A DNA stretch of 64,000 nt from positions 12,710,001 through 12,774,000 of the forward strand of contig OY783205.1 of the NCBI GenBank assembly GCA_963678705.1. The letters run 5' to 3'. The notes beneath the pieces were generated by a model. That model made no database searches, was not told the DNA's origin, and saw nothing but the letters and a program-made list of their open reading frames with translations. This DNA comes from Panorpa germanica (taxonomy: Eukaryota; Arthropoda; Insecta; Mecoptera; Panorpidae). Below, piece after piece: positions 10,101 to 19,538 of this stretch. Every line of letters begins with the position of its first letter. Positions within the stretch are counted from its first letter, which is position 1. The translations under genes were made by a program, and so were the position numbers.

Positions 10101-13100
10101 TATAAGAATGTTGGTTCAAAGTAATTAAAAAGTGTAAAATTATTTTATCATTAAACAATTGAATAATTATTCAATCTACAAATACTCGCATGGTTTTATT
10201 TCGTACATGCGAAGCTGGTCCTTCGAGTCTTACAAAGCCGATCCTTCGAGTTTATTAACCGCGTGTGTTTTTCATTGTATTTTTGGCGTTTTATTACATT
10301 TGCCCCTTGGCGATTGCCATTGATTGGGTAAATGGGACGCTCTATTTTGGCGGATTCACGGAGGATTTGGATATTTTACAATTACATTTCCAGAAGCCTT
10401 ACAAGCGAAGCTGGATATTTTACAATTACATTTCAAGAAGGTTTTAAATCCTACAAAAAAAAAAAAACTGGCCTTACAAGCCATTGGTACCCGCGTGTGA
10501 TTTCGTGGTGTTTTGAGGTTACATCTGTATAGTAACCAGCACAAGTGCAAGCTATTTTGTTACATTTACCCTATGGCGGCCTGGCAAGTCATCAATTGCC
10601 ATTGATTGGGTAATGCAACGTTTGATTTAAGCGGATTCGCATATAATTTGGATTACTACACGTTTATATTTTAAGAAAAATTATTCATTACGGAAGAGGA
10701 TACATGGATGCTGGAGGAGAGTAAAATACTTCTTTACTCATGAAGGTACAAAGTTATTATTACTATCTGCAAGTACCAATCTATTAAAAACTTCTCATGT
10801 TGCTGGATTAACCTGGATTAGTTTGTCATCCACGTTTCATCTATCATATAAGTACGAATCTATCACCTAAGCAAGATGGAGGGATTGAAAAGGCTTAGAT
10901 CGGCGCGGACGGCTGCAAAAAGTGCAATATCACGGATGGACAATTACGTCAGCGACCCAAGGGCTCTCGACTCCGCTACAGTGGATGTGCTGCAGGTGAA
11001 AAAAGAAAAGATGATGACTACATTCCAATCGTACGAGCTCACGCAGTACAGCATTTTAGAAATTGATGATCAAGATGAGGAAGACATTGAAGAAGTTGAA
11101 GAGAAGTATTTTAACATTATTGCAAAATTAAATGCTAGCATCAATAAGTTAAAAGAAGTTAATAGGCCTGAATTAGTTCCATTGAAGCTCCCAGCGGTGG
11201 AAATTCCAACCTTCGATGGCAAGGATATAACCAGGTTTAAGCCCTTTTATGAGCTCTTCCAAGCAGTGGTTCACAATAATGCATCATTGTCCGATGTTCA
11301 AAGACTTTTTTATTTGAGAAAGTATCTCGTTGATGAGGCTCTCTCAATAATTATAAATCTGCCGCTTGTGAACAGTTCATACAAAGAGGCTATTGATTTA
11401 TTGTTAGCGCGGTATGAAAATAAGGCAAGATTAATCTTTTATCACATTAATATAATACTTGATATTCCCAACATGCAGAAAGGTACTGCAGTCGATATAA
11501 GGGCTTTTTTATGTCAAGTAAAACAGCAATTACAAGCGTTAAAAAATCTTGATGAGCCTGTAGACAAGTGGGATATGATTTTAATCTCGGCCTTAAGTAG
11601 AAAATTAGATATCGTTACTAACCGCACTTTCCACATGGAAAGAAATTTAGAAGAACTGCCTACTATGGCAGAATTTATTTCATTTTTAGAAAGACGTGCA
11701 ATTGCAATTGAGTATAGTTTAGATTATAAAAATATGTCACATGACAATAATAATAATAAAGGAAATGTGGTTCCAAGAAAATTGTATAATAAAAATAAGT
11801 ATTCACATAATAATATTGTATGTAATCTTGCTATTTGTGAATATACAAACCTTAAAAATGTTATGGAACAATCTTGGACAACTGAGAAAGTCCCAGAGGA
11901 ATCAGATAAGTTTTCTGAGGATTACTTAAAGGCTGAACATAAATTTCAGAATTCAGTAGCACTTAAAAATAATTTAACTGTTGATTTGCCATTACTCAGC
12001 CTAGTAAATAAAATAGAATTGGAGGATTCTTTCTCAGTTGCCCCGCAAAGATTTAATGTGTTGGAAAAAAGATTTAGACACAATCCTTCATTATTGGAGG
12101 TTTATAAAACATTATTAAACAGATCAACCAGTATTATGACATTAGGTTTAAAACACAATATTATTTTTATAAATATTAAAATAAAAACAAATTTAATTTG
12201 CTACAAGTCCAGTGTAGCTCCATCAAGTAAGGTACTTACAATACCCCAGCTTGAGATTATTAGCGCAGTGTTGCTGGTGCGAATCAAACAAGCAACAAAT
12301 AAAATTTTTGATTCAAATACAATACTTCCATCAGATATTAATTGCAATGTTTACAACATTGATGTAAAACAAACATCTGTACTGTTGGAATTGTTAAAAG
12401 ATAATTGTTTCAATAACATTGTAACTATTGAGTTGATGATTGTTGTGTACATTATGCAATTGATAATGTATGCTACATTGATAATTATGGTTTCTGTTAT
12501 ATTTAGGATAGTAATTAATTTGTTTTATATTATTTTCACAAAATTATGTAGACTACCATAGAGTTAAGAAGTTTATGTTATTTTGTGTAATTTTGTTTAT
12601 AATAGTTTTAAGAAGTTCACATTATTTTTTGTAAATTGGTTTATAATAATTTTATGTAACATTGTATAATTTGATATTGGTTGTGAGCTTATCTACTTCT
12701 GCTGGCTGGCAATTTATGTTCAGTACAAAATTAGTACAGAACATAAGAAGATGTCTCTGTTGGCATTCCAACATTATAATGTATTGTTGTCTCTAATAGA
12801 AGTAATGCGCATGACTACAATACGACGACTGCTGTACGCTACAGCGATATGGCATTCGTGTCAGTTGTGTTTTGGGCTTCTACACTGTCAAGATCATAAT
12901 TCCCAACCATCTTGTTATTATAAGAATGTTGGTTCAAAGTAATTAAAAAGTGTAAAATTATTTTATCATTAAACAATTGAATAATTATTCAATCTACAAA
13001 TACTCGCATGGTTTTATTTCGTACAATTATAAATTTTTATCGAAAACGAAAATTGAATATATGTCAAGAACAGAAACTTTAACAGGAAAGTAGTAACAGG

Positions 13101-15188
13101 GAGAATGATTCCTAATGACTTCATCAGTCAAACAAATAACTTTGACTACAAGGATTTACAGCTGCCATTTGTTACCAATCTTACCACTAACTAAACGCCA
13201 CGTAGTCAAGCCTGGATCATGATTTTTTCTGTGGTGCAAGCGGTACAAAAGAAAATTTTATTGTATCCAATCGCAATTGCCTTTCACCAGACTACGAGTA
13301 AATTGGCCAGACTAGTGTGACTAGATTACTTCCGACATAATCAATGGTATCTGGATCTAATTGTCTTTTATCGGACTCGATTTTTTTTTTCTATTCATAA
13401 TATACAATCTGTCGAGAGAGACATTCATCAAATTTTGTTGATACATAAAAAACACATGTGAGCTTGCCATCCACCGATGACGTGCTCTTTAGCTTAACAT
13501 ATTATATTAATACGAGTTTTAAGCAAATTTCATTATGGATTGATTTCTAAAGAAATAAAGTAGAAGTTCCAAACCATATTATCTTAAATTTGAAAATCCT
13601 TTCCTTGAATAAGTGACACATTATACGCGTTGTTTATGTTTTAACAATTAATAACAACCTATTAAGCAGGATAGATGTAATGATCGGTCCTGCAGCTGCT
13701 CCAAGAAGATACAGCGATGATATCCATGAACCCTCATCTGATGAGATTGGAATATGAGAGTCCGGAGCGAAGAGCTTTGGAAGAATTGGTGACGTCCATC
13801 CCATCACCGTTCCCATTCCCATCATTGATAAGCTGCCTGCAAAAATACACTAATCCGTAACGTTACATGTTTTCAAGTTACTTCAGGAATAAATGAGTCT
13901 GCAATTTAAAAGTGATTTCGCAACGCAGTTATAATTGATTTGTAAATTAATTTATTAGTGGTGGATTTTTTAATTCTTTATTTTATACTATTTAATAAAC
14001 GTATATTGTCGTCTAGCTATCTATTTAAAGTTTGAATTTTGTGTTACTGCGTAATATTGATGACGTCACGAACTGAATAAAGCATAATAAGTCATGCTAT
14101 TTATTTTTCGTTTTATATAACGATATCAATTGAAATATTATGGGTCGGCGAATCAGCACTTTTGACGTCTAATACTGGATCTCTTTTCTACTTCTCTTGC
14201 TTAACTGTGGTTGTAAAGAGTGGCAAATGGTAGAGTGGAAGAAGGTGAGGAAGCAATGACGCTGTAAACTTCATTGTCATTTTTTTGTAAATTTTTACTC
14301 CTTTTATATTATTAAAGTAATTACTATTTCAATCGTTAATTAGTTCTATAATATTGCGAATTGAAAAAAAAAAAAATTCGATATTTGAGGTTTTGATAGG
14401 CAACTTTATCAATTTACAGTGTAGTTTTATATAAATTCAGTTATGGCTCATAATTCAATTATCGCAACAAGATAATTGTGTTTACCGATAACGTAAACTA
14501 TGTGCAACAGTGTGTGATGCATTTTTCAATGTATGGATCAAATTAAGTGTGGTGCTTAGGGTTATTATGTAGAATTACTTAATTACTTACCCTATATTTC
14601 GATTAATCACATACACGTATAATATTACAACAAGGAAACAAGTAGCAAATTAAAATAAATAAACGATGTTACCAGTAGCAAATATAGTAGGTATTTCAAT
14701 ATTTTAACATTAAATGTTAGATAATTGTTTTATTGTACTTATTTATTTCACCTGATCCAAAAATTAATCAAAACTTACTTTATTTAGCTATGTTTTACAT
14801 GACAACATAATAATATTAAACAATAATTAAGAAACTTAAACTACAAAATCGCATTTAACTGTATTATTATCAGGTGAAATATTCCCCCTGTACTTCCTAG
14901 TTTACTTGACGCTGCTGTCATATACGGATCCAATATCTATTAAACTACATTAGATAACGTTGTATTTTACAGGGATCACTCTGATATGTCCAGTTATTTT
15001 CTATCCATTCTATTTAAAATCTATTAGCATTGGCAGTTTTATCAATATGAGTCTTTTGTAGTAAAAATGCAATTATTCATTCAAATACTTATTCGTAAAT
15101 ATAATTATAGTAAACATTATTTGCAGAAAATCTTACTGCCAAACGTCGCCACAAGCTCCATAAAATGAGGCACTTTAAATAGGTACAT
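7130..15188 (-). CDS. Tret1-like MFS sugar transporter, gene A (4 exons)
   Basis: The coding exons are 15188-15137 (52 nt), 13836-13659 (178), 9805-9586 (220) and 8050-7130 (921), all with GT/AG borders. They encode 456 aa starting MYLFKVPHFM. The exon lengths and phases match gene B, which supports the model. Family marks: GEIASKEIRGTLG after TM4, PETPIYYL after TM6, DKVGRRPLLL after TM8 and PETKGKSL at the C-terminus, with about 12 hydrophobic segments. It should be a plasma-membrane facilitator of trehalose or hexoses. The QQxSGxN motif of TM7 reads AGVHVSGYM, and the usual D-R-x-G-R-R in loop 2-3 reads N-S-I-G-R-R, so the substrate is uncertain. A BEL element sits in intron 2, a solo LTR upstream of the start codon, and a mariner relic directly downstream of the stop. 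The upstream boundary of the 5' UTR is unknown. Confidence 0.88.
8051..9585 (-). other. Gene A intron 3
   Basis: GT (9585-9584) to AG (8052-8051) intron of about 1.5 kb separating the TM4-5 exon from the large last exon. The paralogous intron in gene B is only 66 bp (25287-25352), so this one has grown. It is A+T-rich and I see no identifiable element or gene in it. Confidence 0.7.
9899..10207 (+). repeat. BEL element 5' LTR
   Basis: TGTTCAGTAC...TTCGTACA, 309 bp, identical by eye to 12717-13025. The 63-codon frame inside each LTR is a by-product of the duplication, not a gene. Confidence 0.9.
10215..10226 (+). promoter_or_regulatory. BEL primer-binding site (tRNA-Tyr type)
   Basis: TGGTCCTTCGAG starts seven bases after the 5' LTR. 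It is the reverse complement of CTCGAAGGACCA, the 3' end of typical eukaryotic tRNA-Tyr including CCA (from memory of the conserved tRNA-Tyr acceptor). A near copy, GATCCTTCGAG, follows about 25 bases later as part of a leader repeat. Confidence 0.65.
10282..10675 (+). repeat. Duplicated leader segment of the BEL element
   Basis: Between the 5' LTR and the gag start, a segment at about 10282-10395 (containing ATTGCCATTGATTGGGTAA and GCGGATTC) recurs, diverged, at about 10551-10670. In addition GGATATTTTACAATTACATTTC occurs twice in tandem near 10370 and 10412. The leader was built by local duplication and contains no ORF of note. Confidence 0.6.
10876..12561 (+). pseudogene. BEL/Pao gag-(pol) fusion frame with internal deletion
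   Basis: 561 codons, start at 10876 (MEGLKRLRSARTAAK). The first 290 residues are BEL gag: a coiled N-terminus, then LKLPAVEIPTFDGKDITRFKP (DUF1759-type core, about residues 114-135), then LEELPTMAEFISFLERR near 265. From about residue 335 the frame continues in remnants of the A17 protease/RT region (a W-x-x-E-K-V-P-E-E motif, then VAPSSKVLTIPQLEI near 465). The zinc knuckle, most of the protease and the RT YxDD core are gone. The last 45 residues are hydrophobic. The fused frame is still open, so it could be translated, but it has no polymerase activity. Confidence 0.8.
12717..13025 (+). repeat. BEL element 3' LTR
   Basis: 309 bp, identical by eye to the 5' LTR, followed by the ATTAT target duplication at 13026-13030. 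No clear polypurine tract precedes it. Confidence 0.9.
13985..14425. repeat. Intron 1 segment shared by genes A and B
   Basis: Gene A intron 1 contains GATGACGTCACGAACTG, TTTGACGTCTAAT, GGCAAATGGTAG and ATTGCGAATTGAA in the order seen in gene B intron 1 (38275-38715). It is therefore either an ancestral intron segment kept after tandem duplication or a dispersed repeat. A short piece (ATTGCGAATT...TTGATAGGCAACTTT) also occurs at 51187-51243, which favours the repeat explanation for that part. Confidence 0.6.
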
Positions 15189-15389
15189 CACATTGAATGT
15201 CAACTACCGAAATGAGTTATCATCGTTGATGTTACCACGAAAATTAGGAAATATATTTTAATCATCTTATCAGACAGTCTTATCAGATCGGGTGTAATGT
15301 CAATGTTTATGCAGTGTCGTACCGATTTTCTGGGCGCAAATTAAAGATCATCTTATGTCTATGTTCGTACTGTTCGTAGTGATGTATAT

Positions 15390-15654
15390 TGTTATAATCA
15401 CATTTCATACGATCACAATCTATCTTTGCTGACCATGCACTTTAGAGATAATGAAATAGTATATAAACAGTATGGTAATCTTAATCTAATCAGTCCATGT
15501 TAAGCAGCATCGCGCTGTGATTTTGGCTCACGTCATTTTGAGCCTATGCACAAGCTGCATCGCGCAGTGATTAGTAGCTCAAATAAATATTATTAAGTTA
15601 AAATAAAATAAAATTGTCTATTTTATTAAAGTTCAAATTAATCAACCTTTAATT
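15390..15654 (+). repeat. Solo LTR of an errantivirus-type element
   Basis: TGTTATAATC...CTTTAATT, 265 bp, flanked by the 4-bp duplication ATAT (15386-15389 and 15655-15658). Start, end and target sequence match the full element at 28570-35762. It shares the 'tctttgctgacca.gcact' block, a TATATAAA box, the ATCG-loop hairpins (two here at 15505-15517 and 15555-15567, three in the full element) and AATAAA. It lies about 200 bp upstream of gene A's start codon, on the opposite strand, within the probable promoter or 5' UTR region. Confidence 0.8.
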
Positions 15655-15947
15655 ATATAGAGCGTTACTGGTGAAAAGTCACGAACATTTGCGGGTTGTA
15701 GGGAAGGTTATTAGCTATTATAAACATATAAAACTATAGACAAAACTGCACCATTTTCAAGAAATTTATAATTTTATTTGTTTTAAGAAAAACACACAAC
15801 AGACCATATTTAAAATATATTTTTTAAAAAGCAAACATATTAAATAGGTGTTTATTATTTTTCTTTATTAATGGACACTATAATAAATCATAAATAAGAT
15901 AAAGCAATCTTTAAACATTTTTAAAAAAACGCTTTAAAGTGTGGATT

Positions 15948-15983
15948 CGAAATTTTGGCCCTATATAAATATATTTATTTATA

Positions 15984-15995
<12 letters not shown>
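15948..15995 (+). repeat. Left arm of a 7.6-kb-spaced inverted repeat
   Basis: CGAAATTTTGGCCCTATATAAATATATTTATTT... is the reverse complement of 23476-23523. Between the arms lies a (TA)n tract into which a foldback element and an I-type retrotransposon have been inserted. The original locus was therefore probably a short palindromic repeat centred on TA repeats. Confidence 0.75.
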
Positions 15996-16040
<45 letters not shown>

Positions 16041-16042
<2 letters not shown>

Positions 16043-17648
16043 CAAGGTGTGTCAATAAAAAGGTCTTTTTTATATTATCAGTTTAAAAGTTTATTAATAA
16101 ATGAATGATGGAACGAATATGCAAAGATATTTTATATATTTTGATTAAATTAAAGAACACGATTATCGAATTATTATGAAATATATACAAAGAAACCTCG
16201 GTCGACTGATGGAAACCGATCTGCTTGAACCGAATGAGAATGGAACTGTGTTGTTAGTGAAATAACGCACGTGTATACAAGAGAGAAAACACGAACGAAA
16301 CTAAACAGGTTTTGAGCGATTATGTTTCTCGGACCTTATAGTTTTGTCAATTTTTCTAATTTCCTTTGACAGAAATTATGATATTGTGAAAACCATGTCT
16401 ATGGAAATTGATCGGCGTAACATTTTAAAAACATTTACTATTACATATATTTGCTATTAGAACCTTTACACACCGGAAAACCGACGCCGGTCGTAAATCA
16501 TTCGAAGAAAAATTTCGGTCAAATTGCTGGAACATTTACACCTGCGTTTTTGTTTCATTATTTGGAACAAGTTTTTCAAAAAAATTAACAAATAAATGAA
16601 TTTAAGAACACAATTACGGCCTCCGCACATGAGGCCACTAGTTGCAACCCTTAGCCTAGAATCTGCCCGAACCGAATGAAAATGGAACTGTGTTGTTAGT
16701 GAGAGATCGCACGTGTATACGAATGAGATAAAACACATGTTTTATCTCACAAAAAATAGCGCAGAAGCTATTTGATTCAGAACCAAGTAGGTCTGGCTGT
16801 CATTTGAAAAATTCGTTACAGCGCATGCGTACTACTTTGACTTACGACCGCCGGCGTGCTAAATTCCTAATGTAAATGCGGTATTATATACGACAAAAAC
16901 TAACATAAAATGTTAACATAGGTTGGCTACATTTTCATTCTATAACGATAACTTTTTAGGATATTCATTAAATATTTATTAATTGATTTACAACAGTAAG
17001 TAAAGTTTACCGCAGAAATAATTTCATGAAAATCTATGACGAGAAGTCTAAAAATAACAATGTTTCCAAAAGCGGAAGGAGAGTTGTTGTTGGTAAGCCT
17101 GATAAGCCTGAAACTTAATTTATAAATATTCTAAGTTAAAAAAAAAAAACTAATGGCCATAATACGGCTTTGGTACACACCTCTGCAAAGAAAGAGATAC
17201 TAAGGCCCTTCGCACACGAGTCGACTGATTGCAAACTAGTCGAGCCATGTTTCGTGAGTCTATAAAATTTTTAACTTTTAATATGTATGTATTTCAATAC
17301 TTTTGAATAGTATTTGTGCAACAAAAGCATGCAACCAAGAATGCCCTGCGACCGAGAAACATAATCGCTCAAAACCTGTTTAGTTTCGTTCGTGTCGTGT
17401 GTTTTCTCTCTTGTATACACGTGCGTTATTTCACTAACAACACAGTTCCATTCTCATTCGGTTTAAGCAGATCGGTTTCCATCAGTCGACCGAGGTTTCT
17501 TTGTATATATTTCATAATAATTCGATAATCGTGTTCTTTAATTTAATCAAAATATATAAAATATCTTTGCATATTCGTTCCATCATTCATTTATTAATAA
17601 AGTTTTAAACTGATAATATAAAAAAGACCTTTTTATTGACACACCTTG

Positions 17649-17650
<2 letters not shown>
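16041..17650. mobile_element. Foldback-type element with ~300-bp inverted arms
   Basis: Arms at 16041-16332 and 17352-17650 are near-perfect reverse complements starting TCCAAGGTGTGTCAATAAAA. They are flanked on both sides by alternating TA, consistent with a TA target. The arms share internal sequence with the MITE at 27285-27656 (CCGAATGAGAATGGAACTG, CGTGTATAC, GAAAACAC). The roughly 1-kb interior holds further nested repeat pieces: an apparent inverted pair near 16462-16496 and 16845-16882 (centred on GCCGGTCGTAA), and two MITE-end-like segments near 16618 and 17204. No transposase frame is present. Confidence 0.7.

Positions 17651-17709
<59 letters not shown>
17651..17709. repeat. (TA)n tract at the 5' junction of the I-type element
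   Basis: Uninterrupted TA between the foldback element and the first base of the I-type retrotransposon. The tract continues after the retrotransposon's 3' A-run. Confidence 0.85.
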
Positions 17710-17710
<1 letters not shown>

Positions 17711-17913
17711 GCAGTTTACATCGAGTCTTCTTGGTGAGTGCACGTATTTACAATAAACAAAACAATAAAATAAATAGTGATCTTTTTTTTGCAAATTATA
17801 ATATTTTTTTTTCGTGATTTATTTTTATTTAAATTATAATTTATATTATTATTAAGTGTTATTAATAAGAAGTGAAGTAACTTCTATTTAATTATCACTG
17901 GTTAATTAACAAT

Positions 17914-19341
17914 ATGGATATGGAGGTTGAACCTCCCGATAAAAATCCGATCAATAAAAACAACTCTGTGACTAACAAAGCATTTCCTACAGATAAAACA
18001 TCCAGTGATATAACAGAAAACTTAAATAACAATAGTGACAATGTTAAAAAAATATTTAATAATTTATACAACACAGAAACAAAATATGACTCGTATAAAG
18101 TAATGATAGTTAAAAATAATAGTGATGGAAATACATTTTTTAGTTCTCTTAAATTAGCAGAAATAATTTGTAAAATTAGCAATAAATCTAATATAATAGA
18201 AATTAAAAAAGTGGGAAGAAATAGAGTAATCGTTCAATGTGCTAATGCAGTACTAGCTAACGAAATTACCAAATCAACATTGCTGAAAAACAATGGGTAT
18301 GAAGCGTTTATCCCATTTTACTGGTGCACAAAAGTTGCTATTATAAAAGGTGTTGATATTGAATATTCGGAAGATACAATTTTAAATAATATAGAGTGTC
18401 CACCTTTTAAAGTAACGAGAGTGCAAAGGTTAAATCGAAAACTAAGAGTTGACGGAGCTATTAAATATGAACCCAGTACAACAGTGAAATTATTCTTTGA
18501 AGGACTTGCTATTCCTGCTTATGTTTACATGTGGAGAGTGAGACGAGCATGTGAACCATTTGTACAACAGACGATACAATGTTATAATTGTTTTAAATTT
18601 GGACATGCAGCCACAAAATGTAGAGCAAAAGTAGCAAAATGTAAATTCTGCGGAAGTGAAGATCATTTACGTACTGCATGCACATCTCCTAATCCGACAT
18701 GCATAAATTGTAAACTTAACCACGAGGCTACAGACAATGAATGTCCTGAAAAAAAAAGACAAATCAAGATAAAAGATCTCATGGCCCAACACAATCTCAG
18801 TTTTTATGAAGCAAAATTAGAATTAACAGAAAAAAATACAGACTATTTATACTCAGTAAGAACTCAAAACTCTTTTGAAGCTCTAAACTACAATGAGACT
18901 TTTCCCAATATCACTAATAAATACAATAGTATCAACATAATTCCAACATACAAACCAAACCCTTTAACCAGAAGAACCAATACCAGAGTGAATAAATCAA
19001 ATACAGGTAACTCATTACAAAGATCTTACAGTCAACCACAACCTACGACATCCACTAAACAACCACTTCCAAAAAGAAGAAGAGAAGAAAAGAAACCTAA
19101 CAATGAAGAAAGTGACACATTCCTTAAGAAAACTAATCAAGAAAAAAACAGAAAGCAAATCAACCAAGAGAAACCTGATATTACAATGGAAAATTATGAT
19201 AATGATACCTGCTATAAATCAATATATAATAAAAATAATGATGATAAAATTAAAGATACAAACAAAGACCCTAATATTACATCCCAATCTCTTAGAAGCT
19301 ACAAGAAACAAATATCTAGTGTACAATGGCCAAACTCGTAA
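17914..19341 (+). CDS. I-type retrotransposon ORF1 (gag-like, three zinc knuckles)
   Basis: 475 aa, starting MDMEVEPPDKNP. The N-terminal 70 residues are polar and Asn/Lys-rich. Residues about 70-215 form an RNA-binding-like domain. Three CCHC knuckles follow: CYNCFKFGHAATKC from residue 223, CKFCGSEDHLRTAC from about 242, and CINCKLNHEATDNEC from about 261. The C-terminal 200 residues are basic and low-complexity. Such proteins bind the element RNA and form the ribonucleoprotein with the ORF2 product. It is the first frame after the 5' leader, so it should be translated by normal scanning. Confidence 0.85.
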   Translation: MDMEVEPPDKNPINKNNSVTNKAFPTDKTSSDITENLNNNSDNVKKIFNNLYNTETKYDSYKVMIVKNNSDGNTFFSSLKLAEIICKISNKSNIIEIKKVGRNRVIVQCANAVLANEITKSTLLKNNGYEAFIPFYWCTKVAIIKGVDIEYSEDTILNNIECPPFKVTRVQRLNRKLRVDGAIKYEPSTTVKLFFEGLAIPAYVYMWRVRRACEPFVQQTIQCYNCFKFGHAATKCRAKVAKCKFCGSEDHLRTACTSPNPTCINCKLNHEATDNECPEKKRQIKIKDLMAQHNLSFYEAKLELTEKNTDYLYSVRTQNSFEALNYNETFPNITNKYNSINIIPTYKPNPLTRRTNTRVNKSNTGNSLQRSYSQPQPTTSTKQPLPKRRREEKKPNNEESDTFLKKTNQEKNRKQINQEKPDITMENYDNDTCYKSIYNKNNDDKIKDTNKDPNITSQSLRSYKKQISSVQWPNS

Positions 19342-19538
19342 GAAAACATCAATATATAAATTAAGTTTAATTTTTAATAAAAACTCTATTCACATCACTA
19401 AACCAAATCGGTTAATAAATTTACTAAAATATTAAATCAACAACAATTATATAAACATAAAGAAAAAATAAAATATATAAATAAATCGAAAAACAAGACA
19501 TCAGATATAAAAATTAATCATTAATTAAAACAGTTAAA

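Larger units (their letters stand above)
9899..13025 (+). mobile_element. BEL/Pao LTR retrotransposon, internally deleted, identical LTRs
   Basis: Two LTRs of 309 bp (9899-10207 and 12717-13025) begin TGTTCAG and end GTACA. I found no difference between them. They are flanked by a 5-bp target duplication ATTAT (9894-9898 and 13026-13030), the size expected for BEL/Pao. The internal part is about 2.5 kb against 5-6 kb for full BEL elements. One open frame fuses gag to a remnant of the protease/RT region, so catalytic domains are missing. It is inserted in gene A intron 2, antisense to the gene, with its 5' LTR only about 90 bp from the exon 3 acceptor. Identical LTRs imply a recent insertion. 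Confidence 0.9.

Noticed and set aside
9933-13000. Identical 63-codon frames at 9933-10124 and 12751-12942
   Set aside because: They are the same part of the two BEL LTRs, not duplicated genes.
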